From positions 86,772,056 through 86,836,055 of the forward strand of contig CM055899.1 in the NCBI GenBank assembly GCA_029582155.1: a stretch of DNA of 64,000 bases, read 5' to 3'. The notes below the pieces were generated by a model that was not told the DNA's origin, did not search any database, and worked only from the letters and a program-made list of their open reading frames with translations. The translations under genes and the position numbers were made by a program. This document shows, in pieces, positions 1-10,087 of the stretch. Numbering within the stretch: position 1 is the first letter of the stretch; the number at the start of each line of letters is the position of its first letter. Origin of the DNA: Panopea generosa. Lineage: Eukaryota > Mollusca > Bivalvia > Adapedonta > Hiatellidae.

Positions 1-665
1 GGATTAATCCTTGCCGATTTGAAACTAACTTGATAAAACACAAAATATGCAACCCGTACTCGGGCAGACAAGGATTAATCCTTGCCGACTTTGAATTATT
101 TAACTTGATGAAATACAAAATATGCAACCCCTTCTCTAGGAGAGAAGGATTAATCCTTGCCATAGTAGCTTTATTGTTAAAACATAAAATATAAAAACAC
201 TACTCTTGCAGACATAGGTTAATTCTTGCCATATAAGATTTGAAAGTAGCTAAATTGATAAAACACAAAATATGAAACCCTTCTCTGAGAGAAGGATTAT
301 CCTTGCCATAGTAGCTTAAGAAACAAAATATAAATCCCTACTCTGGCAGACAAGGATTAATCCTTGCCAGATCAGATTTGGGAGTATCTAAATTGGTAAA
401 ACACAAAATATGTAACCCCTACTCTGGCAGAGAAGGATTAATCCTCGCCATATCGGATTTGAAAGTATCTATATTGATAAAACGCAAAATATGAAACCCC
501 TTCTCTGGCAGAGAATGATTAATCCTTGGCACATCAGATTTGAAAGTGGCTAAATAATTAATACACACAATATGATACCCTTACTCTGGGTGAGAAGGAT
601 TAATTCTTGGTATTCCAGATTTAAAAGAGGCTAAATTGATAAAACAAAATATGAAACACCTACAC
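1..665. repeat. Palindrome-centred satellite, left copy (~70-81 bp units)
   Basis: Tandem units built around AAGGATTAATCCTT, followed (on the minus strand) by a TCTGCCAGAGTAGGGGTT-like block and an AT-rich TTTTGTGTTTTATCAATT-like block. Unit length alternates between roughly 70 and 81 bp. The array is cut by the window start. It is the reverse complement of the array beginning at 19225, and individual variant units can be matched in order, so it belongs to the inverted repeat described separately. Confidence 0.93.
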
Positions 666-1245
666 TTGTAGAGAAATTGAAGTATTTGTCATAACAGCGT
701 ACAGTGGGCTACAGGTGCCACATTTATTGTCAGAGGAACTAGCCTGCTATATCACAATCAAATGTTTTTACATTTTTAACCTCAGTATGTTTAACTCTTG
801 CGAAGATCCCATCTCCTTGATACTTTATCGAAAACACTGAAATGAAACAAAAAATGGCTCAATTTTGTGAAAGATATTTTTCAAGAGTTAATATATGAAT
901 ATGTGATAAAAGTTTCAGAAATGGCAAAATAAATATGCAGAAAACAGCAATTAAACAGGTGTATAATTATTAAAGGGCCGTACGTTATAATCCCGTTTCA
1001 AGTCTGGACGCCCAAACCATTCCAATCTTTTAATGTGGTCCTAAACACCATTGTAATTGTTCTATATGTAGAATATTACAATTATCAGAATTTAAAGAAC
1101 ATACTCGATTTGACATATTCATTCCAACATTAACAAGAATATTAATTAATAGTAAAATATGAAAACACAACAATACAGTCCACTGCAAATTCAAATTCAG
1201 TCTGCAAAGCGTGTGAACGACAACAAGCGGTCGTGAGTTTGAATT
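1..1245 (+). repeat. Left arm of a large inverted repeat
   Basis: The sequence is matched in reverse complement and in the same order by 17998-19895. Position 1 corresponds to about 19895, 690-960 (non-satellite) to 18960-19210, 961-1140 to 18757-18960, and 1140-1245 to 17998-18085. The right arm carries about 670 bp not present here (18085-18757). Inner ends diverge just after a GGTCGTGRGTT motif. The arm may continue left of the window. Confidence 0.9.
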
Positions 1246-1459
1246 CGAGCTCAACCACACTATCTGTAATGATTCAATAGGATGTTGTCCTACGACCATG
1301 AATCTTCCTGTTTTAATTTTGTGGGGAATTAGTCAGTGACTTCTGTTCTTATATTTTGTAAACACGGATAGGAAAATGATATTAAAGTAAGACACTCATT
1401 GATAACTATATACATTAACAATTTAATTAAACGAACCAGTAGATTCAAAACGGTAAGTC
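1246..1459. other. Unassigned spacer
   Basis: No coding or RNA signal seen. The short B-box-like string near 1228-1245 suggests an old tRNA-derived SINE end at the inner boundary of the inverted-repeat arm. Confidence 0.4.
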
Positions 1460-1625
1460 GGGCCCGATTAGCTCAGTCGGTTACGCGTCTGAATATCAAT
1501 CCAGGGGTCGTGAGTTCGAATCCCCCGCCCGGCAACAGTCTCCGTGATGATTGATATACAATATTGTGTCTCATATCATTCGTCTCTCACCGCTGAGAGC
1601 AATCCCCAACTGACAGCTGGTTGGT
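1460..1625 (+). repeat. tRNA-derived SINE, copy 1 (5' part)
   Basis: The head resembles a tRNA: A-box region GATTAGCTCAGTCGG and B-box GAGTTCGAATCC, but the anticodon arm does not fold into a 5+7+5 structure, so it is a SINE rather than a tRNA gene. The following body (AACAGTCTCCGTGATGATTG... CATATCATTCGTCTCTCACC) is shared with 14762-15055 and with the headless copy at 24584-24785. This copy ends sooner than copy 2. Confidence 0.75.
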
Positions 1626-2146
1626 AGTTGGTTATTTGAATCCCGAACTACCAACTGCGAACTACCTACTAACTTTACAGTCATGCATTTATTACAATAT
1701 TACTGTCACAGTGTGAATGTAACGTTTGAAAATGTAGACAAGCACCCAAAGACGCTTAGTCGCCTTTTAATCGAGAAGTCAGGGCTCCAGTCATGCAGTA
1801 GCTGAATATAGTTCTAGCCCTGTTAAATTGTCACTCAATAAAGAACTGAGACAGATACATATCGGCGGTTTCGGTTAGTTAAGTAATGGTAGCAATTGGG
1901 TACAGCTAATATACAAACGCCATTAACCACGACACACGTACACAGGCGCGGACGCACGTACGTTCGTGTGTATATGTGTGGGGAGTTGAATGGCATTATT
2001 GATGTGTTTTTAACATTTTGAAAGCATTGTCATGTTTTAGTGGAAAGAGATCATGGCGGAATAAGGTAATACACTTTAAATTGAAATTATTATGTTCTGT
2101 CCAAAACCAGGGCGGTAAATAGAATGTTACCAGCTACACAAAACAT
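1626..2146. other. Intergenic, with one 9-bp-stem inverted repeat
   Basis: Contains TTGGTAGTT facing AACTACCAA near 1620-1665. Nothing coding recognised up to the end of the retroelement at 2147. Confidence 0.35.
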
Positions 2147-2438
2147 ATTTATAAATCTTGCCAAGGGTTTGAAAAAACAACTGAACTAAGGATGCATTGA
2201 ATGGGTCACATTGTGACCAGTTATTATTATACAATATATGTAAAGCACATATGTGTCATAAAACATGGTTATCATTATGCATTATTAGAACGACACACAT
2301 GTGCCATAAATGTTTTATACATTACATCTTCAGAAGCAAGGCACACATGTGTCATAATATCAATAACTTATATTGCAAATATTCAAATAATACCGAAAAA
2401 AGAAAAGAAATGTGAAGGGTTCGATAGAATACGCCACT
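2147..2438 (-). repeat. B2 repeat of the split-direct-repeat retroelement
   Basis: Direct copy of 6639-6914, starting at ATTTATAAATC and ending at AGAATACGCCA. It differs by a few substitutions and by about 16 bp near 2278-2294 that B1 lacks. Each copy contains three CACATRTGYCATAA motifs, whose CACATGTG/CACATATGTG cores are palindromic. It marks the outer 3' end of the element. Confidence 0.88.
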
Positions 2439-2514
2439 CCAACATATATGTTAAAAATCTAAACGGAATTATGGACCATATACAGACCCTAAACCGCTCA
2501 AGTACCCCAATTGC

Positions 2515-2720
2515 ACGCAAACGGAGTGCACTCAGAGCGTAAGCGGAGCGCGAGCGTAGCGCAGACGGAGCGCGAACGGAGCGCAGATTGAGCGCAGACG
2601 GAGCGGACATGGACCGTAAGCAAACGCTGGATTTTGAATAATAAACGCACTCCTGAACGCATGAAATAGATCGAGTGCACTCAGACACGCTGAATGCACT
2701 CAGATACGCTGAGTGCACTC
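2515..2720. repeat. Subterminal array, left (GCGCAAACGGA-type)
   Basis: Irregular tandem repeats of GAGCGCAGACGGAGCGCGAACGG-like words, grading into GAGTGCACTCAGA repeats near 2670-2740. GC-rich against an AT-rich background. The same motif lies in the same plus-strand orientation just inside the right terminus, so the subterminal arrays are direct while the termini are inverted. Confidence 0.8.
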
Positions 2721-3430
2721 AGAAGCGCTGTATACGCTAGACACAGTAAGAAAACTGATAACAGAACTTTTCGTGCGCTACTGAGTGCACTCGTTCATTC
2801 GGATATACTCTTTTTTTATTATTTGATCGTGAAGTCGATACTTAAAATCGAGATAAAAATAAATTTTCTTTCAAATGAATATAAACCATGTAGTTAATAT
2901 AAATGTTTTACTGTAAAACGCATGATAAAACTTATTTTGGTCAACAATTTATCAATTATAACATAAATATCAATATTTAGCTGATCAATACAATAATGTT
3001 TAAAACACCTATTATACAATAGACGACACATCATTGGTAATCTACGGTTTCAAGGCTAACTTGCCGTGTTATTTCGATATAAATTAGTTATAGAACATAC
3101 AAAACATGTACTTTATTTCGATTTAAGCGTATACTGCTCCTAATACAAAAATATCAAAGCATGCGTGAATCAATCAAAACATAGATATACGTAAAATTAT
3201 ATGATTATGATTCTATTTGTTTGGGTATTTCGGCAAAATAAAAATTACCAATTTTCAATTTAATTTGGACTTTAGTTTTATATTTTCCCCAAACATAGTT
3301 ACACTGAGTTTGTGCTTAGTTGTAAACAAATTTACGTAAACTGTTATATTGCAATTAAAGTGGAAACATTATACTCGTGCACATCTCATTAGAAAAATAA
3401 TAATAAATTAATTGTATTCTAAAATATAAA
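2721..3430. other. AT-rich interior of the nested element
   Basis: No recognisable coding sequence; short open frames here have no domain-like composition. Confidence 0.4.
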
Positions 3431-3432
3431 AT

Positions 3433-3515
3433 GGGTCAGTAGTACAGCGGATAGGGTGCTGGCTTCAGACGGCAGAGGTCGCGAGTTTGACCCAGGCTTT
3501 ACCCGACCTCTCGAA
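3433..3515 (+). repeat. tRNA-like sequence (SINE head or decayed tRNA)
   Basis: Has an A-box-like stretch (GTACAGCGGATAGGGTGC) and a B-box-like stretch (GGTCGCGAGTTTGACCC), with a five-pair stem TGCTG/CGGCA closing an eight-base loop. The oversize anticodon loop and poor acceptor pairing argue against a working tRNA gene. Confidence 0.55.
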
Positions 3516-3924
3516 ACACAATTCAGTACCAGATCTAATAAGAGAATGCACTGGAGAAAGATATGCATAAGCTCTGAGCTTACTTGACAATCAAGCTAAA
3601 TTAAATTAATGTAAAATAAATGTATGTATGCCAAATTAACAAGACAGACCGAAATAACACATTAGACATAGGAAATAAAAACTAGCAAACGTAAATTTCT
3701 AGGTGACCTTTTTGAGGTTGTGATTTTATATTGACTAAAGAACAGCTTTTGATCATGAGGAAGGTTTAAATAAACAAAAAAGAACATGTATTCACTGCCT
3801 ATAAAAAAGTAAATATATTGTTTTCCCGCTTTCCTACAAAATCGATACGCCTGATCACGTGCACGTAAGCACGTAACAATTAAACCACTATAAAAGTTGT
3901 GAAAGGGGCAACAAGTAAGAAATG

Positions 3925-4100
3925 ACAACAATAATAATAATAATAATAATAAAGAAGAAAAAATACTCAGATAATAATAATATGATAATATAATAATATA
4001 ATAATAAAGTAATATAGCAATAATAATATTAATAATATTAGTAATAATAGTAATAAATAATAATAAAATATACAATAGATATTAATAATAATGGTGATAA
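3925..4100. repeat. AAT/TAATA microsatellite tract
   Basis: Runs of AATAATAAT and TAATATAATAATATA. Open frames overlapping it are low-complexity Tyr/Ile/Leu translations of the repeat. Confidence 0.85.
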
Positions 4101-5990
4101 TAATAAAATTATAAAAAATCTGCATATTTAAGTATTGATTTTGACTATATATTTCTTATCCAATCACATGCCGCGGGTTAAATAAAGATTCATTCATCTT
4201 GCACAAATTATAATCAAAATGAAAATTACACACCGGCAGGGTTCGTTGTGATCAATGGACCGATAAATCACCAATTAACTATTTATTGACACACATGTGG
4301 TTCTCATCATGCGTATCTGTTTTGATGATTGCCATGCAACTCTGCCTTCATTATAGTAATTTAATTGTTACATTAATTGTGAACGACTGACCAGATGCAC
4401 ATACACACGTATCCAATATAAAAGCTGTAAACAAATCAATAAGTCAATATGTATATTATAATAATAGCTCCAATGATAATAATATTTAAAAAAAAAATAA
4501 AACAAATAATGAAAGTAAAGAATAATACAAATAAAATACTACATTTTTACAAGGAATTACTTTAATTTTTATTAGTTTTAAAATTGTAGGATTGTTTTAT
4601 TTTGTAAATTAACAATTCTGATCTGTTTTTATACGAAATCGCTATGGAAGCTGTGGTAAAATGACAGCCCTGAATATACATCCCTTTATACGTGTATGTC
4701 ACACTTTCTACCATTCACTCAGAGCTGGCGTGGGGTTTTCGGTTCGTTTATTTAATGATATTAACATCATGATATTTACATACTAAAGCGTTCTGAAACT
4801 TCGAATAACCAATATCTTAAATAATTTTTTTATTTGTTGTTAATTGGCTGGCAGTTTTTCTTTCTTATTTTTTTCTTTTCAATCACATAATGTTGGCTCA
4901 ATTAAAATTCATCCATCTGGCACGAATTACAATCAAAATGAAATCATACATATCTTCCGTGGTCAATAGACCGATAAGTCACCGCTTTAGCATATAACCT
5001 AATTGACACGGCTCTCACTGGCATGTGACATAACGTAATTAACACCACGGGTGTGTTGCTGCGTGTCATATAATTATTGGTATAGCACAGTGGGTGTAGT
5101 TTCAAACAAATTAAATATAGTTTGTCATTTTGAATAATATATTAACATAAAGCATACTATCAGCAAAAGAATAATTTGAGAAACCCACTGAAAAAAGTTT
5201 ATTGCAAGTATATTTATAAACATAATGATAACGAAAATAATGATAAAAAACTTAAAATATCAGAATATCTTTTTTTAAGTTTAGTGAAGCCACATTTGGA
5301 CCCAAATCGAGAAAAAACACTACAAGATTATTATTTTTCAAAAATCATTGATTATAATGTCGAATTGCATCGCACAGATTATAATCAATTTTTCATCACC
5401 CATGCAGTGCATATTATTGATTATAAAGCTTATTTTAGTTTGAACATTAACAAAACCAGTGATATATCCACATGTTGTTAAGTCACTGCTTACACTGAGC
5501 AGATTTATGGATTATCATAAGGCCAATGAGGTATCAACAGTATGGAATTATTAATTAAATTTAATTATAAATAACAATTTATTTAGTTTATGTTGATGAT
5601 GTATATGTAAATTTTGTGGACAAACTTTATTGATTTCCTGTAACAAACAGCTTACGGTATATCAAAGAAGATACTGACGCAAACAAACATCGGTGTCTGG
5701 ATAACAGAAGCCGGTATAACGTGCGATGTTCTTTGATCACCAAGACCACTGATCACATATCAAAACATAGACACTTCCGTTTAACATGCCTACTATCGAT
5801 ACTTGTTCAACCTATCGCCCAGCGGGTGACATAATCTGTAGACAAACAATCGGATTATGAATTAATTTACCTTGACTAAAATCCCATGGATACATTTAAT
5901 TGCTCCATTGGAACAGATTAAATTAAAAAGTCAATATAGAATCAGTTTAAAGAGTTGAGATGTTGCGATTGGCTATGGGCCGGAAACCGA
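4101..5990. other. Interior of nested element, no assigned gene
   Basis: AT-rich. The best open frame is 5176-5481 on the plus strand (101 codons, rich in Asn, Asp, Lys, Tyr), but it matches no family I know and its composition is what AT-rich DNA gives. Two stretches (about 4150-4330 and 4880-5050) share words such as AATCACAT, TAAA..ATTCATC and GACCGATAA, suggesting an old internal duplication. Confidence 0.4.
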
Positions 5991-6210
5991 ACTGAGCGAA
6001 CTGAACGTTGAGTGAACGCTGAACGAAGCGAACGCTAAAAGGAGTATTAAATACAGCACTTAGCTATACAGCGCTCGTGAGCGAATACTTGCGTTTGTGA
6101 GTGCATTAAATTAACCGCGTTTAATCGAGTGCACGCAAACGGAGCGCGAACGGAGCGCGAACTAAGCGCGAACGGACCGCGAACGGAGTGCAAACTGAGC
6201 GCAAACGGAG
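5985..6210. repeat. Subterminal array, right
   Basis: Begins with GAACTGAGCGAACTGAACG-like words and continues into GCGAACGGAGCGCGAACTAAG-like repeats next to the right inverted terminus. Same motif family as the left array. Confidence 0.75.
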
Positions 6211-6279
6211 TGCAATTATGGGGTACTTGAGCGGTTTAGGGTCTGTACCTGATCTGTGTGGAGCAGGGGGTGGTGGGGG

Positions 6280-6640
6280 TAACAAATAACTACGTGTGTT
6301 CCGAGAGTGTTTTGAGTTACAACTGAGACAAATTATCTCCACTGACCAGGTAACTGACCAATCAGCGACGGGCTAATCCGTCATGCTCCCAGTAGAGCTA
6401 ATTGCGTATGTGTGAAAAGGCTAGCGATAAGACCTGTGCGGTCCGAGAGTGTTTAGATTAGTAACTAAGATAAAGGATCTCCACTGGCCCGGTAACTAAC
6501 CAAACATTGACGAGCTAAACGGTGATGCTTCCCACAGAGCTTGTGTAAGTGCGGTGAGGCTTGCGATATAAACTGATTATACAATACACGCTGCCCTTAG
6601 CTCGAGTTATAAGACGCGCTATGATTTTCATAGCTATTAT
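6280..6640 (-). repeat. A2 repeat of the split-direct-repeat retroelement
   Basis: 361 bp, near-identical direct copy of 14077-14437. Internally it is a diverged tandem dimer of about 140 bp: TCCGAGAG at 6300 recurs at 6442, and GCGATA at 6424 recurs at 6563. On the minus strand it lies directly 3' of B1, as expected when a circular intermediate with a B-A junction is integrated. Confidence 0.9.
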
Positions 6641-6914
6641 TTATAAATCTTGCCAAGGGTTTGAAAAAAAACAACTGAACTAAGGATGCATTGAATGGGT
6701 CACATTGTGACCACTTATTATTATGCAATATATGTAAAGCACATATGTGTCATAAAACATGGTTATCATTACACACATATGCCATAAATGTTTTATACAT
6801 TACATCTTCAGAAGCAAGGCACACATGTGCCATAATATCAATAACATATATTGCAAATATTCAAATAATACCGAAAAAAGAAAAGAAATGTGAAGGGTTC
6901 GATAGAATACGCCA
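6639..6914 (-). repeat. B1 repeat of the split-direct-repeat retroelement
   Basis: Direct copy of 2147-2438. It touches A2 at the sequence CTATTATTTATAAATC, where the last bases of A and the first of B overlap as AT; this is the likely recombination joint. The same joint is split at the two outer ends (ATTTATAAATC at 2147 and GCTATTAT at 14437). Confidence 0.88.
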
Positions 6915-7587
6915 TAAAGGAAGAACTATGAATTATAGTTCTACCTTCCCCCACATTTCGAGTGGAGAAAGAGAGCAGAAGGAAACTCTAGGATATAACA
7001 AATGTATATGTAACCATTCATAAATCAAAACATGAAAATATAGGTTTTCATATTATAGGTTTTAACGGCAGTATGGCAATCGCCCATATGTACATCTTCA
7101 CAATACAATATACACCAGAATGATAATATTAATATTTAAAAAAATGAAAAATACATTATAATTATAAAATTACATGCTACGTGTATACATGTTACACAAA
7201 ATATTCATTATCATAGTACATAGACATAGTATATAATACAAAATATCAATAACAAAGTACATGTTACAAGCCCATGCATGTAACACAAAATACAATAGTA
7301 TAGTTCGTAGTAATCCAAAGTAGATAACACAAAATATGAATTCAGAGTTCATGTTACAAGCCCAAGCAGGTAACAAGGAAATAGCATTATCCTAGTACAT
7401 GTTACAAGTTACATGATGTAAAATCACAAGCCATTCAACCATATAAAGTATGCCCTGGATGTAAATGAAGAGCTTGCCGGGAAGATACTGGTTAGCGTGT
7501 TACACAGCCCAAGCAAGTAACACCAGATATCTGTGTAATTATGTAACTGCTACAACGTCCAAGTACGTAGCAATTTTGAACAAGATT
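6915..7587 (-). other. 3' non-coding region with repeated TGTTAC...GTAACA dyads
   Basis: Lies between the recombinase stop and B1. It contains several imperfect palindromes of the form TGTTACA-AGCCCAWGCA-DGTAACA (near 7260-7285, 7350-7376 and 7498-7525) plus related half sites near 7185 and 7400. These could be structural RNA or recombinase-binding features of the element; that is inference. Confidence 0.55.
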
Positions 7588-7590
7588 AAC

Positions 7591-8483
7591 TCATTTCTCG
7601 GAGTCAGAAATGCGTATGTAGCGACGGAAAGCATTGCTATGCCATCGACCAAGTGAACAGATAGAAGCATCTGAATTATCCCTTTGAGCACAATCTGACG
7701 CTTTCCCAATTCGGAAACAATGTGACTTATAACGAGAACTATCAAACCCGCAGAACAGTAAGCATTTTGAAAGCTGCTTATCAAATTGAGATCTAGGAAC
7801 AGGCGCACCCGAACTGAGAATAAACAGAGGACCCGCCTGTGAACCACGTAAATTAATATATTGGTGTAATGCAGTAACAGGGGATATCTTAGTGTGACCA
7901 TGAGAGAACCCAATACTGTGAGGTTTGCCGTTATTATGTTTAAATTTTCTGAAAGTGACTCTTACATCGGTAGGGATGCCTTGATGGTATTGAAAGGACA
8001 CGTCGTCATATTGTAAAACAGTTGCCGCCGTGTGAAACCTAGAACATGCAATTTCATTACATCTTGCAAAAGTACTAAACGCAAACAAAAACATTGCTTT
8101 GAAAAGGGTACTGTCATGCGAAGACGCGGAAACATGTGTAAGTGTTTGTACTATTTTGTCTAAAATTGGTATTGTAATTGGAAGGCGAAGAACGTATGAT
8201 GGTGCTAATCTTTGTGCGCCTTTTACCATAGAGGTTATCAGAAAGCACTGATCGGGTCAGACACATGAAGGATCTTATGAACATAACTAATTGCAGATAA
8301 ATATGTTAATATTGTTTTAGAAGTCATTCGCAGTTGGTGTAAGTATGATACAAAAAGAGCAATAACTGATGTTGAAACTGGTGGGCGGAGTGTCTGTCCA
8401 AAAACATGTTGAGAAAACTGGCCAAACAAATGCCAAGCTCTTTGGTATGTGACGGACGTAGAAGGAGCGTGAGATGCGCGCAT
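7591..8483 (-). pseudogene. Tyrosine recombinase of the retroelement (frameshifted)
   Basis: Integrates the circular cDNA intermediate by site-specific recombination in DIRS-order elements. The N-terminal SAM-like region (SVTYQRAWHLFGQFSQHV) is at 8240-8460 and the catalytic domain at 7591-8229. Catalytic residues visible: Arg in ARCNEIA, HxxR in SHCFRIG, His in LGRWHSN and the nucleophile Tyr in FRRYIR. The ATG at 8483 overlaps the RNase H stop as TGATG, suggesting coupled translation. A single missing base near 8240 (TTCTGATAA where TTCTTGATAACC is expected) breaks the frame between the two domains. All catalytic residues survive, so the inactivation looks recent. Confidence 0.88.
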
Positions 8484-8965
8484 CAAAGTTTCAACCCCTT
8501 GCAGAAGACCTCTGGGTAGAGATGGGGGTTGATTGGAGTCTGTACTTGATCGCAGTTTGGGACCAGTTGCTTGAAACGGGTAATCTGAAAACGAGAGAGC
8601 GCGTCAGCTATACTATTATCAATGCCTGCAATATGCCTGGAGATGAAATGGATATTAAGCTGAAGGCAAGATAATACTAGCTTACAAACTAAAAACATGA
8701 TGCTGGGGACCTTGGAGGTCTGTTTGTTAATAATAGAAACCACTGCCTCATTCACAGTAAAGAAAACTATGATATGGTTACACCATAAATGACCCCAGGT
8801 AGCTACAGACACCACAATAGGGTAAAGTTCAAGAAACGTAATATTAACCTTACGCCAATGAGAAGGAAATGGGCCGTAAAATCATTTGTTACTGTAGAAT
8901 GCGCCATATCCCAAAGAACCTGCTGCATCTGTGAAAGTTGCAAGGTTTGACTATCAAGGTTTGTA
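8483..8965 (-). pseudogene. RNase H domain of the retroelement (stop and missing Asp)
   Basis: Follows the reverse transcriptase and would degrade the RNA template. On the minus strand TDAAGSLGYGAF (first Asp, near 8935), LELYPIV (Glu) and DNSIADALSR (last Asp, near 8600) match DIRS-type RNase H. The third acidic site normally reads TDNEAV but here is TVNEAV (near 8750). A TGA replaces Trp after FYSNK (near 8882). The link from RT to this domain also changes frame near 8960. Confidence 0.82.
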
Positions 8966-10052
8966 TCATTCAAAAAGAAATGATTTTCCGATGAATTGGC
9001 ATAGAAAGTCAAGCCACATAGTTATGTCCTCCTGGGCCATCTTATTCAATTTGACATGGTGGTGTAATTGTTTGAAGCCGATTGTAAAACTAATAAGTCG
9101 GCGAAGAAATGCTCTGCCAGGTCGGACAACAGCACATGCGAAATTCAAAAATCCAATCACAACCAGCATATGTTTTAAGGTACATGAAGATATCTTGTGA
9201 ATGGACTGAAGTAGAGAGACCGCTTTTACCAGTTTATCCGCTGGTAATCGAGCCTCCATTTTGTTAGAGTCAAGTGTTATACCTAGGAAAGTCATGGTCT
9301 GAGAAGGAAAGAAAGTCTTCTTAGTTGATAGTGGTACGCCGATAGCCAGACAGAGGTCCTGAAAGTTGTGCAGATCCTGAAAAGCTAGTGTGTACGAAGG
9401 AGCCAAAAATAAGAAATCGTCAAGAATTTTAACAATATATTTTGCGTTAAATTTGTGGGTGGCTATCCACAATAAAGCAAAACTAAAAGATTCAAAAATT
9501 TGATAACTGGAAGAAGCTCCCATCGGTAAGCACTTATCGAAGTAAAACAAACCATGCCATTTGAAACCTAAAAGTTCGTAATCGTCTGGGTGGATAGGGA
9601 TTATACGGAATGCCGCTTCAATGTCTGTTTTTGGCCATAAAAGCGTGTATGCCAATTTGTTTTAAACATGAAATTGTGTCATCAGTTGTAGAATATGACA
9701 TGCGCGTATAACATGTCGGTATGTTAGCATTGACTGAAAACCCAGTAACCTTGGGGTAAGACAGGTGGTGTATCAGACGAAACTCATCAGGGGAATGTGT
9801 TGGAACCATGCCCAGCGGCGAAACCCTAAAATTAGGAAATGGTTCATGCCTGAAAGGCCCAGCCACTCTGCCAGATTCTAGTTCTTTCGAAATCTTCTGG
9901 GAAACAATAGAAGCATGTGAATGAGCAGAAAATAAATTGGGACTATCTTGACATCGGCGAATGCCCTCAAAATTTAATCGGAAACCTTCTTTAAAGCCAT
10001 TGGCCAAATAGTCTGATAACGTTTTATCGTAACCTTTTAAAAACGATTCCAA
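8966..10052 (-). pseudogene. Reverse transcriptase of the retroelement (one frameshift)
   Basis: DIRS/Ngaro-type RT. Motifs in order: RVAGPF and FRVSPLGMVP, EFRLIHHLSYP, KTDIEAAFRIIPIHP (first catalytic Asp), CLPMGASSSYQIFE, ILDDFLFLAP (the Asp pair; ILDD for YxDD) and LGITLDSNKMEARLP. The reading frame breaks between 9618 and 9655: an AAAAA run (plus-strand T5 at 9628-9632) has one base too many in MAK(T)DIEAAF. Everything else is intact, so this could be a young mutation. The upstream ORF opens without an ATG, overlapping the end of gag. Confidence 0.9.
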
Positions 10053-10087
10053 AACCCACCAATTTCACCGGAGTTGGTAGGGAAATA

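Larger units (their letters stand above)
2477..6249. mobile_element. Inverted-terminal-repeat DNA element nested in the retroelement
   Basis: Left end (2479-2515) begins CAGACCCTAAACCGCTCAAG; the right end (6211-6247) is its reverse complement, with two extra bases (about 35 bp matched). Both ends are flanked by TA (2477-2478 and 6248-6249), suggesting a TA target duplication. Inside each end lies a run of ACGGAGCGC-type short repeats (2515-2620 and 6120-6210). No transposase is recognised in the 3.8 kb interior, so it is a non-autonomous or decayed element. TA targeting would suit Tc1/mariner-like or related transposases, but the termini were not recognised as a named family. Confidence 0.75.

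Noticed and set aside
1460-1535. Functional tRNA gene
   Set aside because: A and B boxes are present but the anticodon arm cannot form a normal stem and loop, and the head is followed by a SINE body present in other copies.
3662-4075. 137-codon minus-strand ORF with hydrophobic N-terminus
   Set aside because: The apparent membrane segment is a translation of an AAT/TAATA microsatellite.
5176-5481. 101-codon plus-strand ORF inside the nested inverted-repeat element
   Set aside because: Composition is that of AT-rich DNA, with no motif and no homologue I recognise; a transposase fragment could not be supported.
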